Shown: positions 27,231 through 36,966, counted from the stretch's first letter. The stretch: DNA of 64,000 nt from Cupriavidus oxalaticus (GCF_016894385.1 NZ_CP069811.1:1154501-1218500); one strand, 5' to 3'. Translations and numbers: made by a program. The notes: generated by a model from the letters alone, not told the origin.

Positions 27231-28132
27231 GGCTGGCGCTCCTTGTCGGTGGCGGACAGGTACTGGCGGATCACGCCGGAGAAATCGAGCTGGCCTTCGC
27301 CGGCGTGGCTCATGGCCTGGTAGACCTGCTGCGCCAGCGCGCCGAGGAACAGCGGCTGCTTCACGCTGCGCGCGGCATCGGCGGCCAGGCCCAGGTCCTT
27401 GAGCATCAGGTCAGCGCCGAAGCCACCGCTGTAGCCGCGGCCGGCCGGGGCGGTTTCGATCACGCCGGGCCAGGGGTTGCAGGTATCCGAGGCCCAGCAG
27501 CGGCCGGTCGAGGTATTGACGATGCCGGCTAGCACATTGGCGTCGATGCCCAGCTTCACGCCCAGCGCCATCGCCTCGGACACGCCGATCATCGAGATGC
27601 CGAGGATCAGGTTGTTGCAGATCTTGGCGACCTGGCCGGTGCCGGTGCCGCCGCAATGGACCAGGTTGCGGCCCATGCCGGCCAGCACCGGGCGCACCTG
27701 CTCGAACAGCGCTTCGGTGGCGCCGACCATGAAGGTCAGCGTGCCGGCCTGCGCGCCGACGGTGCCGCCGGAGACCGGGGCGTCGGCCAGCGCATTGCCC
27801 TGGGCCTGCGCGGCGGCAGCAAGCTCGCGCACGGTGGCAGGATCGATGGTGCTGGAGTCGACCAGCGGCACGCCGGGGCGCACGCCGGCGAGCACGCCGT
27901 CTTCGCCAAGGTAGGCGCTGCGCACGTGTGCGGCAGCGGGCAGCATGGTGATGACGAAATCCGCTTCCGCCACGGCCTTGCGCGCGGTATCCGCGCTGGC
28001 CGCGCCTTCGGCGCACAGCGCGGCGACGGTGGCGGCGTTGAGGTCGAACACGGTCAGGGTATGGCCGGCCTTGAGCAGGTTGCGCGCCATGGGCGCGCCC
28101 ATGTTGCCCAGGCCGATGAAGGCGATATGCAT
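27227..28132 (-). CDS. mmsB: 3-hydroxyisobutyrate dehydrogenase
   Basis: 301-residue NAD-dependent dehydrogenase oxidising 3-hydroxyisobutyrate to methylmalonate semialdehyde. Rossmann start IAFIGLGNMGAPMARNLLKAGH, substrate-binding DAPVSGGTVGAQAGTLTFMVGA, and the catalytic-lysine region GTGQVAKICNNLILGISM. Length typical for MmsB. It is separated from mmsA by 104 bases holding a perfect 14-bp hairpin repeat. Confidence 0.94.
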   Translation of the reverse strand: MHIAFIGLGNMGAPMARNLLKAGHTLTVFDLNAATVAALCAEGAASADTARKAVAEADFVITMLPAAAHVRSAYLGEDGVLAGVRPGVPLVDSSTIDPATVRELAAAAQAQGNALADAPVSGGTVGAQAGTLTFMVGATEALFEQVRPVLAGMGRNLVHCGGTGTGQVAKICNNLILGISMIGVSEAMALGVKLGIDANVLAGIVNTSTGRCWASDTCNPWPGVIETAPAGRGYSGGFGADLMLKDLGLAADAARSVKQPLFLGALAQQVYQAMSHAGEGQLDFSGVIRQYLSATDKERQP

Positions 28133-28175
28133 GGGGTGTCTCCTTCAGCGAAGGTATTTGAACAACGTTTGTTTT

Positions 28176-28205
28176 CTCCCCTCTCCCGCTTGCGGGAGAG
28201 GGGAG
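28176..28205. repeat. Hairpin repeat, CCCCTCTCCC family, copy 1
   Basis: CTCCCCTCTCCCGC-TT-GCGGGAGAGGGGAG: fourteen-base perfect arms, two-base loop, between mmsA and mmsB within one operon. Flanks GTTTGTTTT and GCAGACCGTC recur around the element at 43767-43887, so this is a dispersed repeat. In the mmsA-mmsB transcript it would form a very stable hairpin that could shape relative expression. Confidence 0.8.
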
Positions 28206-28236
28206 CAGACCGTCGGCCGTTGCGACGTGCCACGCC

Positions 28237-29760
28237 TCACTTCAAACTGATCGTCGTATTCACCCCGTCATTCACCGTCGCATCGTCAAACCACCGCGCC
28301 GTTACCGTCTTGGTCTGCGTATAGAACTGCACGACCTGCTTGCCATACGGCCCCAGGTCGCCCAGCTTGGAGCCGCGCGAGCCGGTGAAGCTGAAGTAGG
28401 GCACCGGCACCGGGATCGGGATATTGATGCCGACCTGGCCGACGTCGATCTCGCTCTGGAACTTGCGCGCGGCGGCGCCGCTCTGCGTGAACACGCCGGT
28501 GCCGTTGCCGAACGGGTTGCGGTTGACCAGCGCGATGGCGTCATCCAGCGTCTCGACGCCGATCACCACCAGCACCGGCCCGAAGATTTCCTCGGTGTAG
28601 ATCGTCATGTCGGTGCCGACCTCGGTGAAGATGGTCGGCCCGATGAAGTTGCCTTGCGGATAGCCCGCTACCTGCACGTTGCGGCCGTCAAGCACCAGCT
28701 TTGCGCCTTCGCGCTCGCCGGCGGCGATCAGGCCGAGGATGCGTTCCTTTGCCGCCACCGAGACCACCGGGCCGACATCGGTGCCGGGCTCCACGCCGGC
28801 GCCGATTTTCAGGGTCCTGGCGCGCTCGACCAGGTCGGGCACCCAGTCGCGCGCCGCGCCGACCAGCACCACCACGGAGGTGGCCATGCAACGCTGGCCC
28901 GCCGCGCCGAAGCCCGCACCCGCCAGCGCGTTCAGGGTCTGCTCCTTGTGCGCGTCGGGCAGCACCACGGCGTGGTTCTTGGCGCCCATCATCGACTGCA
29001 CGCGCTTGCCATGCGTGCCGGCCAGGTTGTAGACGTGCGTGCCAACCGCGGTCGAGCCGACGAACGACACCGCCTTGATGTCCGGGTGCGTGCACAACGC
29101 ATCGACCACGTCCTTGGCGCCGTGCACCACGTTCAGCACGCCCGGCGGCACGCCGGCTTCCAGCGCCAGCTTGACCAGTTCCATGGTCGACAGCGGATCC
29201 TGTTCCGACGGCTTGAGCACGAAGGTATTGCCGCACACGATCGCCATCGGGAACATCCACAGCGGGATCATCGCGGGGAAGTTGAACGGCGTGATGCCGG
29301 CGCAGACGCCGATCGGCTGCTGCAGCGTGTAGGTGTCGACGGTCGCGGCAACGTTCTCGGCAAAGCCGCCTTGCTGCAGCGTGCCGATCGAGCAGGCATG
29401 CTCGACCACTTCCAGGCCGCGGAAAATGTCGCCCTCGGCATCGGCCAGGGTCTTGCCCTGCTCGGCGGTCAGGATGGCGGCGATGCGCTTGCTGTGCTCG
29501 CGGATCAGCGCCTGGTAGCGCAGCATGATGCGCAGCCGCGCGCCGATGGGGGTGTGGCGCCACGTGGCAAAGGCGCGGTGCGCGGCGCCGACGGCGGCGG
29601 CGACTTCGCTGGCGGTGGCCAGCGGCACGCGCGCCAGCACTTCCTGGGTGGCGGGGTTGACCACCTGGCGGAACTCGGTGGCGGACGATTCCACCCATTC
29701 GCCGTTGATCAGCAGCGGTACGGTCGGCACGGCGTTGTCGGTCTTGGGCACTGCGCTCAT
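28237..29760 (-). CDS. mmsA: CoA-acylating methylmalonate-semialdehyde dehydrogenase
   Basis: 507-residue aldehyde dehydrogenase forming propionyl-CoA, CO2 and NADH from methylmalonate semialdehyde. Seen: [46 protein letters not shown] and nucleophile Cys291 in [11 protein letters not shown]. The usual general-base glutamate region reads [10 protein letters not shown], the Glu-to-Asn change typical of the CoA-acylating MmsA subgroup. ATG at 29760; the longer open frame to 30156 runs inside the acyl-CoA dehydrogenase gene and is rejected. Confidence 0.95.
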   Translation of the reverse strand: MSAVPKTDNAVPTVPLLINGEWVESSATEFRQVVNPATQEVLARVPLATASEVAAAVGAAHRAFATWRHTPIGARLRIMLRYQALIREHSKRIAAILTAEQGKTLADAEGDIFRGLEVVEHACSIGTLQQGGFAENVAATVDTYTLQQPIGVCAGITPFNFPAMIPLWMFPMAIVCGNTFVLKPSEQDPLSTMELVKLALEAGVPPGVLNVVHGAKDVVDALCTHPDIKAVSFVGSTAVGTHVYNLAGTHGKRVQSMMGAKNHAVVLPDAHKEQTLNALAGAGFGAAGQRCMATSVVVLVGAARDWVPDLVERARTLKIGAGVEPGTDVGPVVSVAAKERILGLIAAGEREGAKLVLDGRNVQVAGYPQGNFIGPTIFTEVGTDMTIYTEEIFGPVLVVIGVETLDDAIALVNRNPFGNGTGVFTQSGAAARKFQSEIDVGQVGINIPIPVPVPYFSFTGSRGSKLGDLGPYGKQVVQFYTQTKTVTARWFDDATVNDGVNTTISLK

Positions 29761-29804
29761 GGTTGTCTCCGGACGGTGTGGTTGTATGGGAAGCAAGGGT
29801 GGGC

Positions 29805-30938
29805 TTACAGGCTGCGCGCGATCAGCATGCGCTGGATCTCGCTGGTGCCTTCGTAGATCTGGGTGATGCGGGCGTCGCGGTAGTGGCGCTCGACCGGGTA
29901 GTCTTCCAGGTAGCCATAGCCGCCGTGGATCTGCAGCGCCTTGGAGCAGACGCGCTCGGCCAGCTCTGACGCGTACAGCTTGGCCTGCGAGGCTTCGGAC
30001 AGGCACGGCAGGCCCTCGCTGCGCATGCGCGCGGCGCGGTGCACCAGCAGGCGCGCGGCGTTCAGCTCGGTGGCCATGTCGGCCAGCATGTTGGCGATGG
30101 GCGGATGCTCGCGCAGCGGGCGGCCGAACTGGATGCGCTCCGACGCATAGCGGCATGCGGCTTCAAAGGCCGAGCGCGCAATGCCGATCGCCTGCGCCGC
30201 AATGCCGATGCGGCCGCCTTCGAGGTTGGACAGCGCGATGCGCAGCCCCTCGCCAGGCTCGCCCAGCAGCGCGTCGTGCGGCACGGTGCAGTCTTCCAGC
30301 GTGATGGCGCAGGTGTCCGAGGCGCGGATGCCGAGCTTTTTCTCCGGGGCGTGGACGACAAAGCCCGGCGTGTCGGTCGGCACCAGGAAGGCGGAGATGC
30401 CTTTCTTGCCGCGCTCGGGCTCGGTCGAGGCAAAGACCACGGCCACACCGGCGCGCTGGCCGTTGGTGACGAACTGCTTGCTGCCGTTGAGCACCCAGCC
30501 GTTGTCGGTAAAGCGGGCGCGCGTGCGCAGGTTGTGGGCTTCGGAGCCGGCCTGCGGCTCGGTCAGGCAGAAGGCGCCGATCAGTTCGCCGCTGGCCAGC
30601 CGCGCCAGGTAGCGTTCCTTCTGCGCATCGGTGCCGTAGTGCAGGATCGGGCCGCAGCCGACCGAGTTGTGCACGCTCATCAGCGTGGCGCAGGCCGCGC
30701 AGCCCGCGGCGATCTCTTCGATGGCGAGCGCGTACGCGACATAGTCGGTATAGGTGCCGCCCCAGTCCTCCGGCACGATCATGCCGAGCAGGCCCAGCGC
30801 GCCCATCTCGGCGACCACCTCTTCGGGCAGGCGGCCGTCGCGGTCCCACTGGGCGGCGCCGGCGGCCAGGCGCTCGCTGGCAAAGGCGCGCGCGCTGTCG
30901 CGGATCATCTGTTGCTGTTCGGTGTAGTCGCTGTGCAT
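29805..30938 (-). CDS. Acyl-CoA dehydrogenase (isobutyryl-CoA dehydrogenase candidate)
   Basis: 377-residue FAD enzyme, first of the operon, expected to convert isobutyryl-CoA to methacrylyl-CoA. Seen: [20 protein letters not shown] (FAD/substrate loop), [20 protein letters not shown], and catalytic-base region [38 protein letters not shown]. Operon context with mmsA, mmsB and the hydrolase supports a branched-chain substrate; short- or branched-chain specificity cannot be read from motifs alone. Confidence 0.92.
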   Translation of the reverse strand: MHSDYTEQQQMIRDSARAFASERLAAGAAQWDRDGRLPEEVVAEMGALGLLGMIVPEDWGGTYTDYVAYALAIEEIAAGCAACATLMSVHNSVGCGPILHYGTDAQKERYLARLASGELIGAFCLTEPQAGSEAHNLRTRARFTDNGWVLNGSKQFVTNGQRAGVAVVFASTEPERGKKGISAFLVPTDTPGFVVHAPEKKLGIRASDTCAITLEDCTVPHDALLGEPGEGLRIALSNLEGGRIGIAAQAIGIARSAFEAACRYASERIQFGRPLREHPPIANMLADMATELNAARLLVHRAARMRSEGLPCLSEASQAKLYASELAERVCSKALQIHGGYGYLEDYPVERHYRDARITQIYEGTSEIQRMLIARSL

Positions 30939-31119
30939 GGCAGGTTGGCGTGGTGGTGTTCCGCGGGGGGCTTTCTGTCAAGCGCGTTGGCGCGGCGCGG
31001 CATCTGAGGCAGAATGCGCGCTCGGCGTCTGGGCCTGCGGGCAGTGTAGGAACGCCGGGGGCGGGCTCCTATGCCAAAATCCGCCAATCTTCCTGAACTC
31101 GTTTGCCACCCGCCGGACC

Positions 31120-32136
31120 ATGGAAAAAGGCAGCGTCGCGCTTTGTTTTGTCCACCATGCCATCGCCGGGCTGCAGGCGCGCGGGATCGACCCGGGGCCG
31201 GTGCTGCGCAGCGCCGGCATCGCGCCCGAATTGCTGGCAGTGCCGCAGGCCAGGGTGTCGGCGGCCAGCTACAGCGAACTGTGGCTGGGGGTGGCCGCGG
31301 CGCTGGACGACGAGTTCTTCGGCCAGGATGCGCGCAGCATGAAGTGCGGCAGCTTTGCCATGCTGTGCCACGCGGTGGTCGGCAGCCGCACGCTGGGGCA
31401 GGGGCTGGAGCGCATTACCCGGTATTTCCGGCTGCTGCTGGACGATATCGGCGTGCGCCTGGACCGGCATGGGGACGAGGCCGCGCTGGTGCTGACCGCG
31501 CCCAATGCGGCGCTGGGGCGGCAGCCCGGCGTGTTCGCCAAGGAAACCATGCTGATCATGCTGCATGGACTGATGAGCTGGCTGCTGCGCCGGCGCGTGC
31601 CGGTACGGCTGGCGGCGTTCGACTACGCGGAGCCGCCTTACAGCGCCGAATACCGCGTCATGTACTCGCGCCAGCTTGCCTTTGACCAGCCCGCCACGGC
31701 GCTGGTGTTCGACGCCGCGCTGCTGGACCAGGCGGTGCGCCAGGACGAGCGCAGCCTGAAGGCCTTCCTGCGCGATGCCCCGCACAACGTGGTGGTGAAG
31801 TACTCCGACCGCAGCAGCGTCGGCGCGCGCGTGCGCCGGCTGCTGCGCAACCAGCGGCCCGAGCTGTGGCCGACCTTCGAGGCGCTGGCGGTCAGCCTGA
31901 ACCTGTCGGCCTCATCGCTGCGGCGCAGGCTGATGGACGAGGGCGTGAGCTACCAGGACCTGAAGGACGGGCTGCGGCGCGACCTTGCCATCGAGGCGCT
32001 GAGCCACTCCGGGCGTCCCGTGGCGGATATTGCGGCGGAGCTCGGGTTTGCCGAGCCGGGCGCTTTCCACCGGGCATTCCGGCGCTGGACCGGCTCGCGG
32101 CCCGGCGCCTACCGGCGGGTGGCCGAGGATGGCTGA
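31120..32136 (+). CDS. AraC-family regulator, divergent from the valine operon
   Basis: 338-residue regulator with an Arabinose_bd-type N-terminal domain (about 20-210) and a C-terminal AraC helix-turn-helix pair (about 240-335): LNLSASSLRRRLMDEGVSYQDLKDGLRRDLAIEAL, then VADIAAELGFAEPGAFHRAFRRWTGSRPGAYR. Divergent from the acyl-CoA dehydrogenase with 181 bases between, recalling MmsR beside mmsAB in Pseudomonas, although the N-terminal domain places it in the OruR/ArgR-like group. Likely an activator of the operon responding to a valine breakdown intermediate (inference). Confidence 0.9.
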   Translation: MEKGSVALCFVHHAIAGLQARGIDPGPVLRSAGIAPELLAVPQARVSAASYSELWLGVAAALDDEFFGQDARSMKCGSFAMLCHAVVGSRTLGQGLERITRYFRLLLDDIGVRLDRHGDEAALVLTAPNAALGRQPGVFAKETMLIMLHGLMSWLLRRRVPVRLAAFDYAEPPYSAEYRVMYSRQLAFDQPATALVFDAALLDQAVRQDERSLKAFLRDAPHNVVVKYSDRSSVGARVRRLLRNQRPELWPTFEALAVSLNLSASSLRRRLMDEGVSYQDLKDGLRRDLAIEALSHSGRPVADIAAELGFAEPGAFHRAFRRWTGSRPGAYRRVAEDG

Positions 32137-32182
32137 GGGGTGCTGAGCGGTGCTGAGGGGGGCTGAGGGGGGCTGACGGGTA
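32133..32182. repeat. Five 10-bp tandem repeats
   Basis: Units CTGAGGGGTG, CTGAGCGGTG, CTGAGGGGGG, CTGAGGGGGG, CTGACGGGTA begin one base before the AraC stop codon and fill most of the gap before the convergent diguanylate cyclase. The stop TGA belongs to unit 1, and each unit supplies another CTGA. The array is prone to slippage; the last unit is diverged. Confidence 0.8.
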
Positions 32183-32192
32183 ATGATGCGAT

Positions 32193-33404
32193 TCAGGCGT
32201 CAAGCGCCTGCATGGTATCCGGTACCGCCTGCGCAGGGGGCGGCTCGCTGTGCGCCATCACGCGATTGCGCCCGCCCATCTTGGCGCGATACAGCGCCGC
32301 ATCGGCGCGTGCGCTCAGCTGCGCCAGCGACAGGTCCGGATGCCAGCCCGCGGTGCCGACGCTGACGGTATAGCGCACGGTGTGGCTGCCGCTGTCCGAC
32401 GCGACCGTGACCGCATGGCGCTGCACGCTGGCCCGGATGCGCTCCGCGACCGCGCTGGCGCCGGCCTCGCCGGTCGCGGGCAACAGCACCATGAACTCTT
32501 CGCCGCCAAGACGGCCCAGCAGGTCGCCGGGGCGCAGCTGCGCCGCCGCCAGTCTTGCGAACGCCTGCAGCACGGTATCGCCGGCCGCGTGCCCGTAGGT
32601 GTCGTTGACCGACTTGAAATGGTCGATGTCGACGATCAGCAGCGCGGGCGCCGGCTTGCCGCCGGCCGCGCGCGCCAGCTCGCGCCGGGCACTTTCCTCG
32701 AATGCCTTGCGCGACAGCACGCCGGTCAGCGTGTCGGTATTGGCGACCGCTTCGAGCCGGCGCACGATGGCGTCATGGATCATCAGCACCGCGCCCATGG
32801 TCATCGCGGGCATCACCAGCGCGCCCAGGGTCAGGAACACCGTGTTGAGCAACATGGATTCCTGCAGGTAGGGGTTGCCCAGCCACTGCAGCGCGGACAG
32901 CGCGCCGCGCACCGCATGGCCGGTGGCGAAGAACAGCGCAAAGCAGGCGGTGGTGATAAAGAAGCGTGCCGATTGTCCGCGCGGGCGGCGGCGCAGCAAG
33001 GTTAGCCCGACCAGCGCGCACAGCACCGCGTGGAAGACCGAGACAATCACGACGCGCGTGGTGAAGACGTCGACGGCATAGCGCCAGACGATCACGCCGG
33101 CAGCCGTCACTGCCGTCGCCGCCACCAGCCGCCGCCACGGCGGCACGCCGCCGCAGAAGCGGACGCAGCCGGCGTAGAACAGCGCCAGCGACCACGCCAG
33201 CGCGGCGTTGGCAACGCCCACCGACAACGGATCCGGGATCATGCCGCGCAGCGAGAACAGCACCAGCGCCGCGGTCGCGGTCAGGTTGGCATTGCACCAT
33301 TCGCCCACGCCGGGCAGCCCGCAGCGGCGCAGCGACCACACGATGGCCAGCATCATGGCGCTGAGCGCGGCCGTAATGGTCAGCAGGGCAAACGGGACGG
33401 ACAT
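32193..33404 (-). CDS. Membrane diguanylate cyclase
   Basis: 403-residue protein making cyclic di-GMP from two GTP. Residues 1-210 hold about six membrane segments with no recognised sensor name. The GGDEF domain is about 225-385 with an intact active site GGEEF at 300-304 and an inhibitory site RPGD at 291-294, exactly five residues upstream. The substrate-binding DIDHFKSVNDTYGHAAGD is also complete. Catalytic activity with product feedback is therefore expected. Stands alone. Confidence 0.93.
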   Translation of the reverse strand: MSVPFALLTITAALSAMMLAIVWSLRRCGLPGVGEWCNANLTATAALVLFSLRGMIPDPLSVGVANAALAWSLALFYAGCVRFCGGVPPWRRLVAATAVTAAGVIVWRYAVDVFTTRVVIVSVFHAVLCALVGLTLLRRRPRGQSARFFITTACFALFFATGHAVRGALSALQWLGNPYLQESMLLNTVFLTLGALVMPAMTMGAVLMIHDAIVRRLEAVANTDTLTGVLSRKAFEESARRELARAAGGKPAPALLIVDIDHFKSVNDTYGHAAGDTVLQAFARLAAAQLRPGDLLGRLGGEEFMVLLPATGEAGASAVAERIRASVQRHAVTVASDSGSHTVRYTVSVGTAGWHPDLSLAQLSARADAALYRAKMGGRNRVMAHSEPPPAQAVPDTMQALDA

Positions 33405-33568
33405 CGGACGGGACTGGCTGCGGCGTGACGGGAATGCGCCGGTCCGGCGCAGCCCGTAATGATACGGGGCGAGCAGCGCCTGTGCGTGCCAAAAAAGGGC
33501 GCGCCGTCGCGTTGTCCGTGGAATATGAGGTTGCCGCCGCCGGTATTGGGGCTGCCGCGGCCGCGTGG

Positions 33569-33706
33569 CTAGTCGGGCTGCCGTGGCGGTTCGTGCGGCT
33601 CGTCGGTGCGCAGCACCGGGTCATTGCGCAACAACCATCGCACCGCGATCAGCAGCGCTGCCAGGCAGCCGAGGATATAGCCGCCGAGAGAGACGACGTG
33701 GTTCAT
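33569..33706 (-). CDS. Small single-pass membrane protein, unknown
   Basis: 45 residues starting MNHVVSLGGYILGCLAALLIAVRW, one membrane helix, then a short charged Pro-rich tail. The ATG at 33706 has GAGGGG upstream; the frame extends to 33751 but without a better start. It lies alone in a 429-base gap between the cyclase and S-formylglutathione hydrolase. No family recognised; it may be a real microprotein or a chance frame. Confidence 0.45.
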   Translation of the reverse strand: MNHVVSLGGYILGCLAALLIAVRWLLRNDPVLRTDEPHEPPRQPD

Positions 33707-33833
33707 GATGTGACCCCTCTTGTTCCGGCTCTGAGGCCGGTCGAGCAACAATTATGGGATCGGACCCGGCACCGGGCATCCCCTGTTTGGGGGGGGCGGT
33801 GCGGGGCCGTGGGTGCGCTCAGGCGCTCAGGCG

Positions 33834-34676
33834 CTAGAGTTGCCCGGCGTGGTGCCGGATATGGTCGGCAATAAAGGTCGAGATGAAGTAATAGCCGTGG
33901 TCGTAGCCGCTGTGCCGGCGCAGCGTCAGCGGCTGGCCCACGGCCTGGCAGGCGGCCTCGAACGCGTCCGGATGCAGCTGGCTCTGCAGGAACTGGTCGT
34001 CCAGGCCCTGGTCGACCAGGATCCCGGCCGGGAACGGCGCGCCTTGCTGGCGCACCATCAGCTCGGTGGCGTCATACTGCGCCCACGCCCCCCGGTCGCC
34101 GCCGAGATAGCCGGTGAAGGCCTTCTCGCCCCAGGGGCAGCGCGTCGGCGCGGCAATCGGCGCGAACGCCGACACCGAGCGGAAGCGCTCCGGATGGCGC
34201 TGCGCCAGCACCAGCGCGCCGTGGCCGCCCATCGAATGCCCGAAGATCCCCACGCGCGACGCCTCGCCGGGCAGCGCGGTGGTGACCAGGTCGAACAGTT
34301 CCTCGGCAACATAGCTTTCCATGCGCCAGTGCCTGCTCCAGGGCGCCTCGGTGGCGTCGACGTAGAAGCCTGCCCCCACGCCGAAGTCCCACGCATCGGC
34401 CTCGCCCGGCACGCCCGCGCCGCGCGGGCTGGTGTCGGGCGCCACCAGCATCAGGCCGTGCTCGGCGGCAAAGCGCTGCGCGCCGGCCTTGATCATGAAG
34501 GTTTCTTCGGTGCAGGTCAGGCCGGCCAGGTAGAACAGCACCGGCACCTTCGCGCCGCCCTGCGCCTGCGGCGGCAGGAACACCGAGAAGCGCATCGGCA
34601 GCCCGACCGCTGCCGAATCATGCCGGTAGAAGCGCTGCACGCCGCCATGGCAGCCGTGTTGCGAGATCAGTTCCAT
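33834..34676 (-). CDS. fghA: S-formylglutathione hydrolase
   Basis: 280-residue serine esterase releasing formate and glutathione, second step of glutathione-dependent formaldehyde removal. Nucleophile Ser148 in GHSMGGHGA; LFYLAGLTCTEETFMIKAG and the acid/His region HSGYDHGYYFISTFIADHIRHHA are typical. It follows frmA by 13 bases in the same operon. Confidence 0.95.
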   Translation of the reverse strand: MELISQHGCHGGVQRFYRHDSAAVGLPMRFSVFLPPQAQGGAKVPVLFYLAGLTCTEETFMIKAGAQRFAAEHGLMLVAPDTSPRGAGVPGEADAWDFGVGAGFYVDATEAPWSRHWRMESYVAEELFDLVTTALPGEASRVGIFGHSMGGHGALVLAQRHPERFRSVSAFAPIAAPTRCPWGEKAFTGYLGGDRGAWAQYDATELMVRQQGAPFPAGILVDQGLDDQFLQSQLHPDAFEAACQAVGQPLTLRRHSGYDHGYYFISTFIADHIRHHAGQL

Positions 34677-34689
34677 CTCGGCGCCGTCC

Positions 34690-35796
34690 TCAGTACAGCA
34701 CCACGGAGCGGATCGACTCGCCGCGCTTCATCAGGTCGAAGCCTTCGTTGATGCGCTCCAGCGGCAGCGTGTGCGTGATCAGGTCGTCGATATTGAGCTT
34801 GCCTTCCATGTACCAGTCGACGATCTTGGGCACGTCGGTGCGGCCGCGCGCGCCGCCGAAGGCCGAGCCCTTCCATTCGCGGCCGGTCACCAGCTGGAAC
34901 GGGCGCGTAGAAATCTCGGCGCCGGCCTCGGCCACGCCGATGATGATCGACTTGCCCCAGCCCTTGTGGCAGCACTCCAGCGCCTGGCGCATGACCTGCG
35001 TATTGCCGATGCATTCGAACGAGTAGTCCGCGCCGCCGTCGGTCAGCTGGATGATGTGGTCGACCACGTTCTCGACCTGCTTCGGGTTGATGAAATGCGT
35101 CATGCCGAACTTGCGCGCCATCGCCTCGCGCGCCGGGTTCAGGTCCACGCCGATGATCTTGTCGGCGCCGACCATCTTCGCGGCCTGGATCACGTTCAGG
35201 CCGATGCCGCCCAGGCCGAACACCACCACGTTGGCGCCGGCTTCCACCTTGGCGGTGAACAGCACCGCGCCCACGCCGGTGGTGACGCCGCAGCCGATGT
35301 AGCAGACCTTGTCGAAGGGCGCGTCCGGGCGGATCTTGGCGAGCGCGATCTCCGGCACCACGATGTGGTTGGCGAATGTCGAGGTGCCCATGTAGTGGAA
35401 GATCGGCTTGCCATCGAGCGAGAAGCGCGAGGTGCCGTCCGGCATCAGGCCCTTGCCCTGCGTGGCGCGGATCGCCTGGCACAGGTTGGTCTTGCGCGAC
35501 AGGCAGAACTTGCACTGGCGGCATTCCGGCGTGTACAGCGGGATCACGTGGTCGCCGGGTTTCAGCGAGGTCACGCCGGGGCCGACGTCGGTGACAATGC
35601 CGGCGCCTTCATGGCCCAGGATCGCCGGGAAAATGCCTTCGGGATCGGCGCCGGACAGCGTGTAGTAATCGGTATGGCAGATGCCGGTGGCCTTCACTTC
35701 CACCAGCACTTCCCCGGCACGCGGGCCGTCCAGGTCCACGTCTTCGATGGTCAGCGGGGCGCCGGCTTTCCAGGCGATGGCGGCTTTGGTCTTCAT
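34690..35796 (-). CDS. frmA: S-(hydroxymethyl)glutathione dehydrogenase / class III alcohol dehydrogenase
   Basis: 368-residue zinc alcohol dehydrogenase oxidising S-hydroxymethylglutathione to S-formylglutathione. Catalytic zinc ligands in GICHTDYYTLSG and GHEGAG; structural zinc cysteines in ECRQCKFC plus TNLC; NAD fold VVVFGLGGIGLNVIQAAKMVGA. ATG at 35796 with GGAGG upstream; an in-frame extension to 35850 is rejected. Pair with fghA. Confidence 0.96.
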   Translation of the reverse strand: MKTKAAIAWKAGAPLTIEDVDLDGPRAGEVLVEVKATGICHTDYYTLSGADPEGIFPAILGHEGAGIVTDVGPGVTSLKPGDHVIPLYTPECRQCKFCLSRKTNLCQAIRATQGKGLMPDGTSRFSLDGKPIFHYMGTSTFANHIVVPEIALAKIRPDAPFDKVCYIGCGVTTGVGAVLFTAKVEAGANVVVFGLGGIGLNVIQAAKMVGADKIIGVDLNPAREAMARKFGMTHFINPKQVENVVDHIIQLTDGGADYSFECIGNTQVMRQALECCHKGWGKSIIIGVAEAGAEISTRPFQLVTGREWKGSAFGGARGRTDVPKIVDWYMEGKLNIDDLITHTLPLERINEGFDLMKRGESIRSVVLY

Positions 35797-36153
35797 GGGG
35801 TCCTCCGGGGTCAGGAATGTCCTGGGCGATGCTTCAACGCCCGAGGCCATGACTATACGGCCATCTGCAGGGCCTCGGCCAGCCGCATCGGACGGTCAAT
35901 TACCAAAAAGGAGGTATTCAGTCCCGCCATCCGTTGCCGTAAGATCCGTCGGTGCACCGACGCGGCTGTGCGGCAATTGCCATGATGGATTGCCCCTGGC
36001 CTTGCCTCCACCCCAGAACAAGAGCATGACAGTCAATCCGTTCCGCCCCCGGATCAAAGTCCTCGCTGGCGGATTCCGGCGAGATGCTGCCCGTCGCGAA
36101 CAAGCCGCGGCGCTGAAGTCGCGCTAAAACCTGCGCAGTCGTGAGGCTACCCC
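35797..36153. other. Divergent intergenic region frmA / IclR, 357 bases
   Basis: Holds the promoters of frmA-fghA (minus) and of the IclR gene (plus). A 33-codon reading frame beginning MTVNPFRPRI at 36026-36127 is present but lacks a good ribosome site and is not called. No FrmR-type repressor gene lies nearby, so formaldehyde control must be elsewhere. Confidence 0.5.
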
Positions 36154-36951
36154 ATGTCCGCCGAAGAACAGGCTGACCCCGAAGCGCGGAAGACGGCGCG
36201 TCCGTCGCCCGTGCAGCGCGCGTTGTGGATCCTGCGGGCGCTGTCCGACCCGCAGGTGCGGCGCCTGTCTGACGTGGCGCGCGCCACCGGCCTGGACCTG
36301 GCGACGGCATCGCGGCTGCTCGACGTGCTGGTGGAAGAGGGGTTTGTCACGCGCGACGACAAGCGCCGCTTCGGCATCGGCCCGGAGGTGTTCCAGCTGG
36401 CGGACGTGGCGCAGCGCCGCGTGGACCTGCGCGCGTTGGCCCGGCCGAGCCTGGAGCGGCTGGTAGAGGAATTCGAGGATACGGCGATCCTGACCGAGGC
36501 CAGCCGCGGCGAGTCGGTCTGCTCGGATATCGAGCTCGGCACGTTCCCGATCCGTGCCAACTACGTGGAAATCGGCACGCGCCGGCCGCTGGGCGTCGGT
36601 GCCGGCAGCCTGGCCGTGCTGGCGTGGAAGCCCGAACCTGAACGTACGGCGCGCGCACGGCTGACGCCGCAGCAGCGCCAACGCTATCCGCGCCTCACGC
36701 CCGAGGTGATCGCCGCCCAGATTGCGCAGGCGCGCGAGCGCGGCTACGTGCTGTTCCTGGACCTGGTGGTGGAGAAAATGGGCGGCATCGCCGTGCCGTT
36801 GCTCGACTACGAAGGCCGCCCGATCGGCGCGCTCAGTATCGCGGCGCTGAGCGAACGCATCCTCGCGCGCGAGGCGCGCATGGCGCGCCGGCTGCGCGAA
36901 GAAGCGCGGCGCATCACGGCGGCGTGGACGCGCCGCGCCGTGCCGTCCTGA
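36154..36951 (+). CDS. IclR-family transcriptional regulator
   Basis: 265 residues. N-terminal winged helix about 15-75 (VQRALWILRALSDPQVRRLSDVARATGLDLATASRLLDVLVEEG) and C-terminal effector domain about 90-255, ending in VPLLDYEGRPIGALSIAALSERI. Its 3' end is 16 bases from the 3' end of the AtuA-like gene, so it is convergent with the 36967-39748 operon, which it may regulate. Confidence 0.93.
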   Translation: MSAEEQADPEARKTARPSPVQRALWILRALSDPQVRRLSDVARATGLDLATASRLLDVLVEEGFVTRDDKRRFGIGPEVFQLADVAQRRVDLRALARPSLERLVEEFEDTAILTEASRGESVCSDIELGTFPIRANYVEIGTRRPLGVGAGSLAVLAWKPEPERTARARLTPQQRQRYPRLTPEVIAAQIAQARERGYVLFLDLVVEKMGGIAVPLLDYEGRPIGALSIAALSERILAREARMARRLREEARRITAAWTRRAVPS

Positions 36952-36966
36952 GCAGCGCGCGGCGGC

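Noticed and set aside
29761..30156. N-terminal extension of mmsA
   Set aside because: It reads within the acyl-CoA dehydrogenase gene in another frame; the ATG at 29760 gives the normal family length.
32133..32182. Tandem 10-bp units considered as a CRISPR or iteron array
   Set aside because: No spacers, units too short and too few, no cas or replication gene nearby.
36026..36127. 33-codon frame starting MTVNPFRPRI upstream of the IclR gene
   Set aside because: No convincing ribosome site or membrane/secretion feature; cannot be told from chance in GC-rich DNA.
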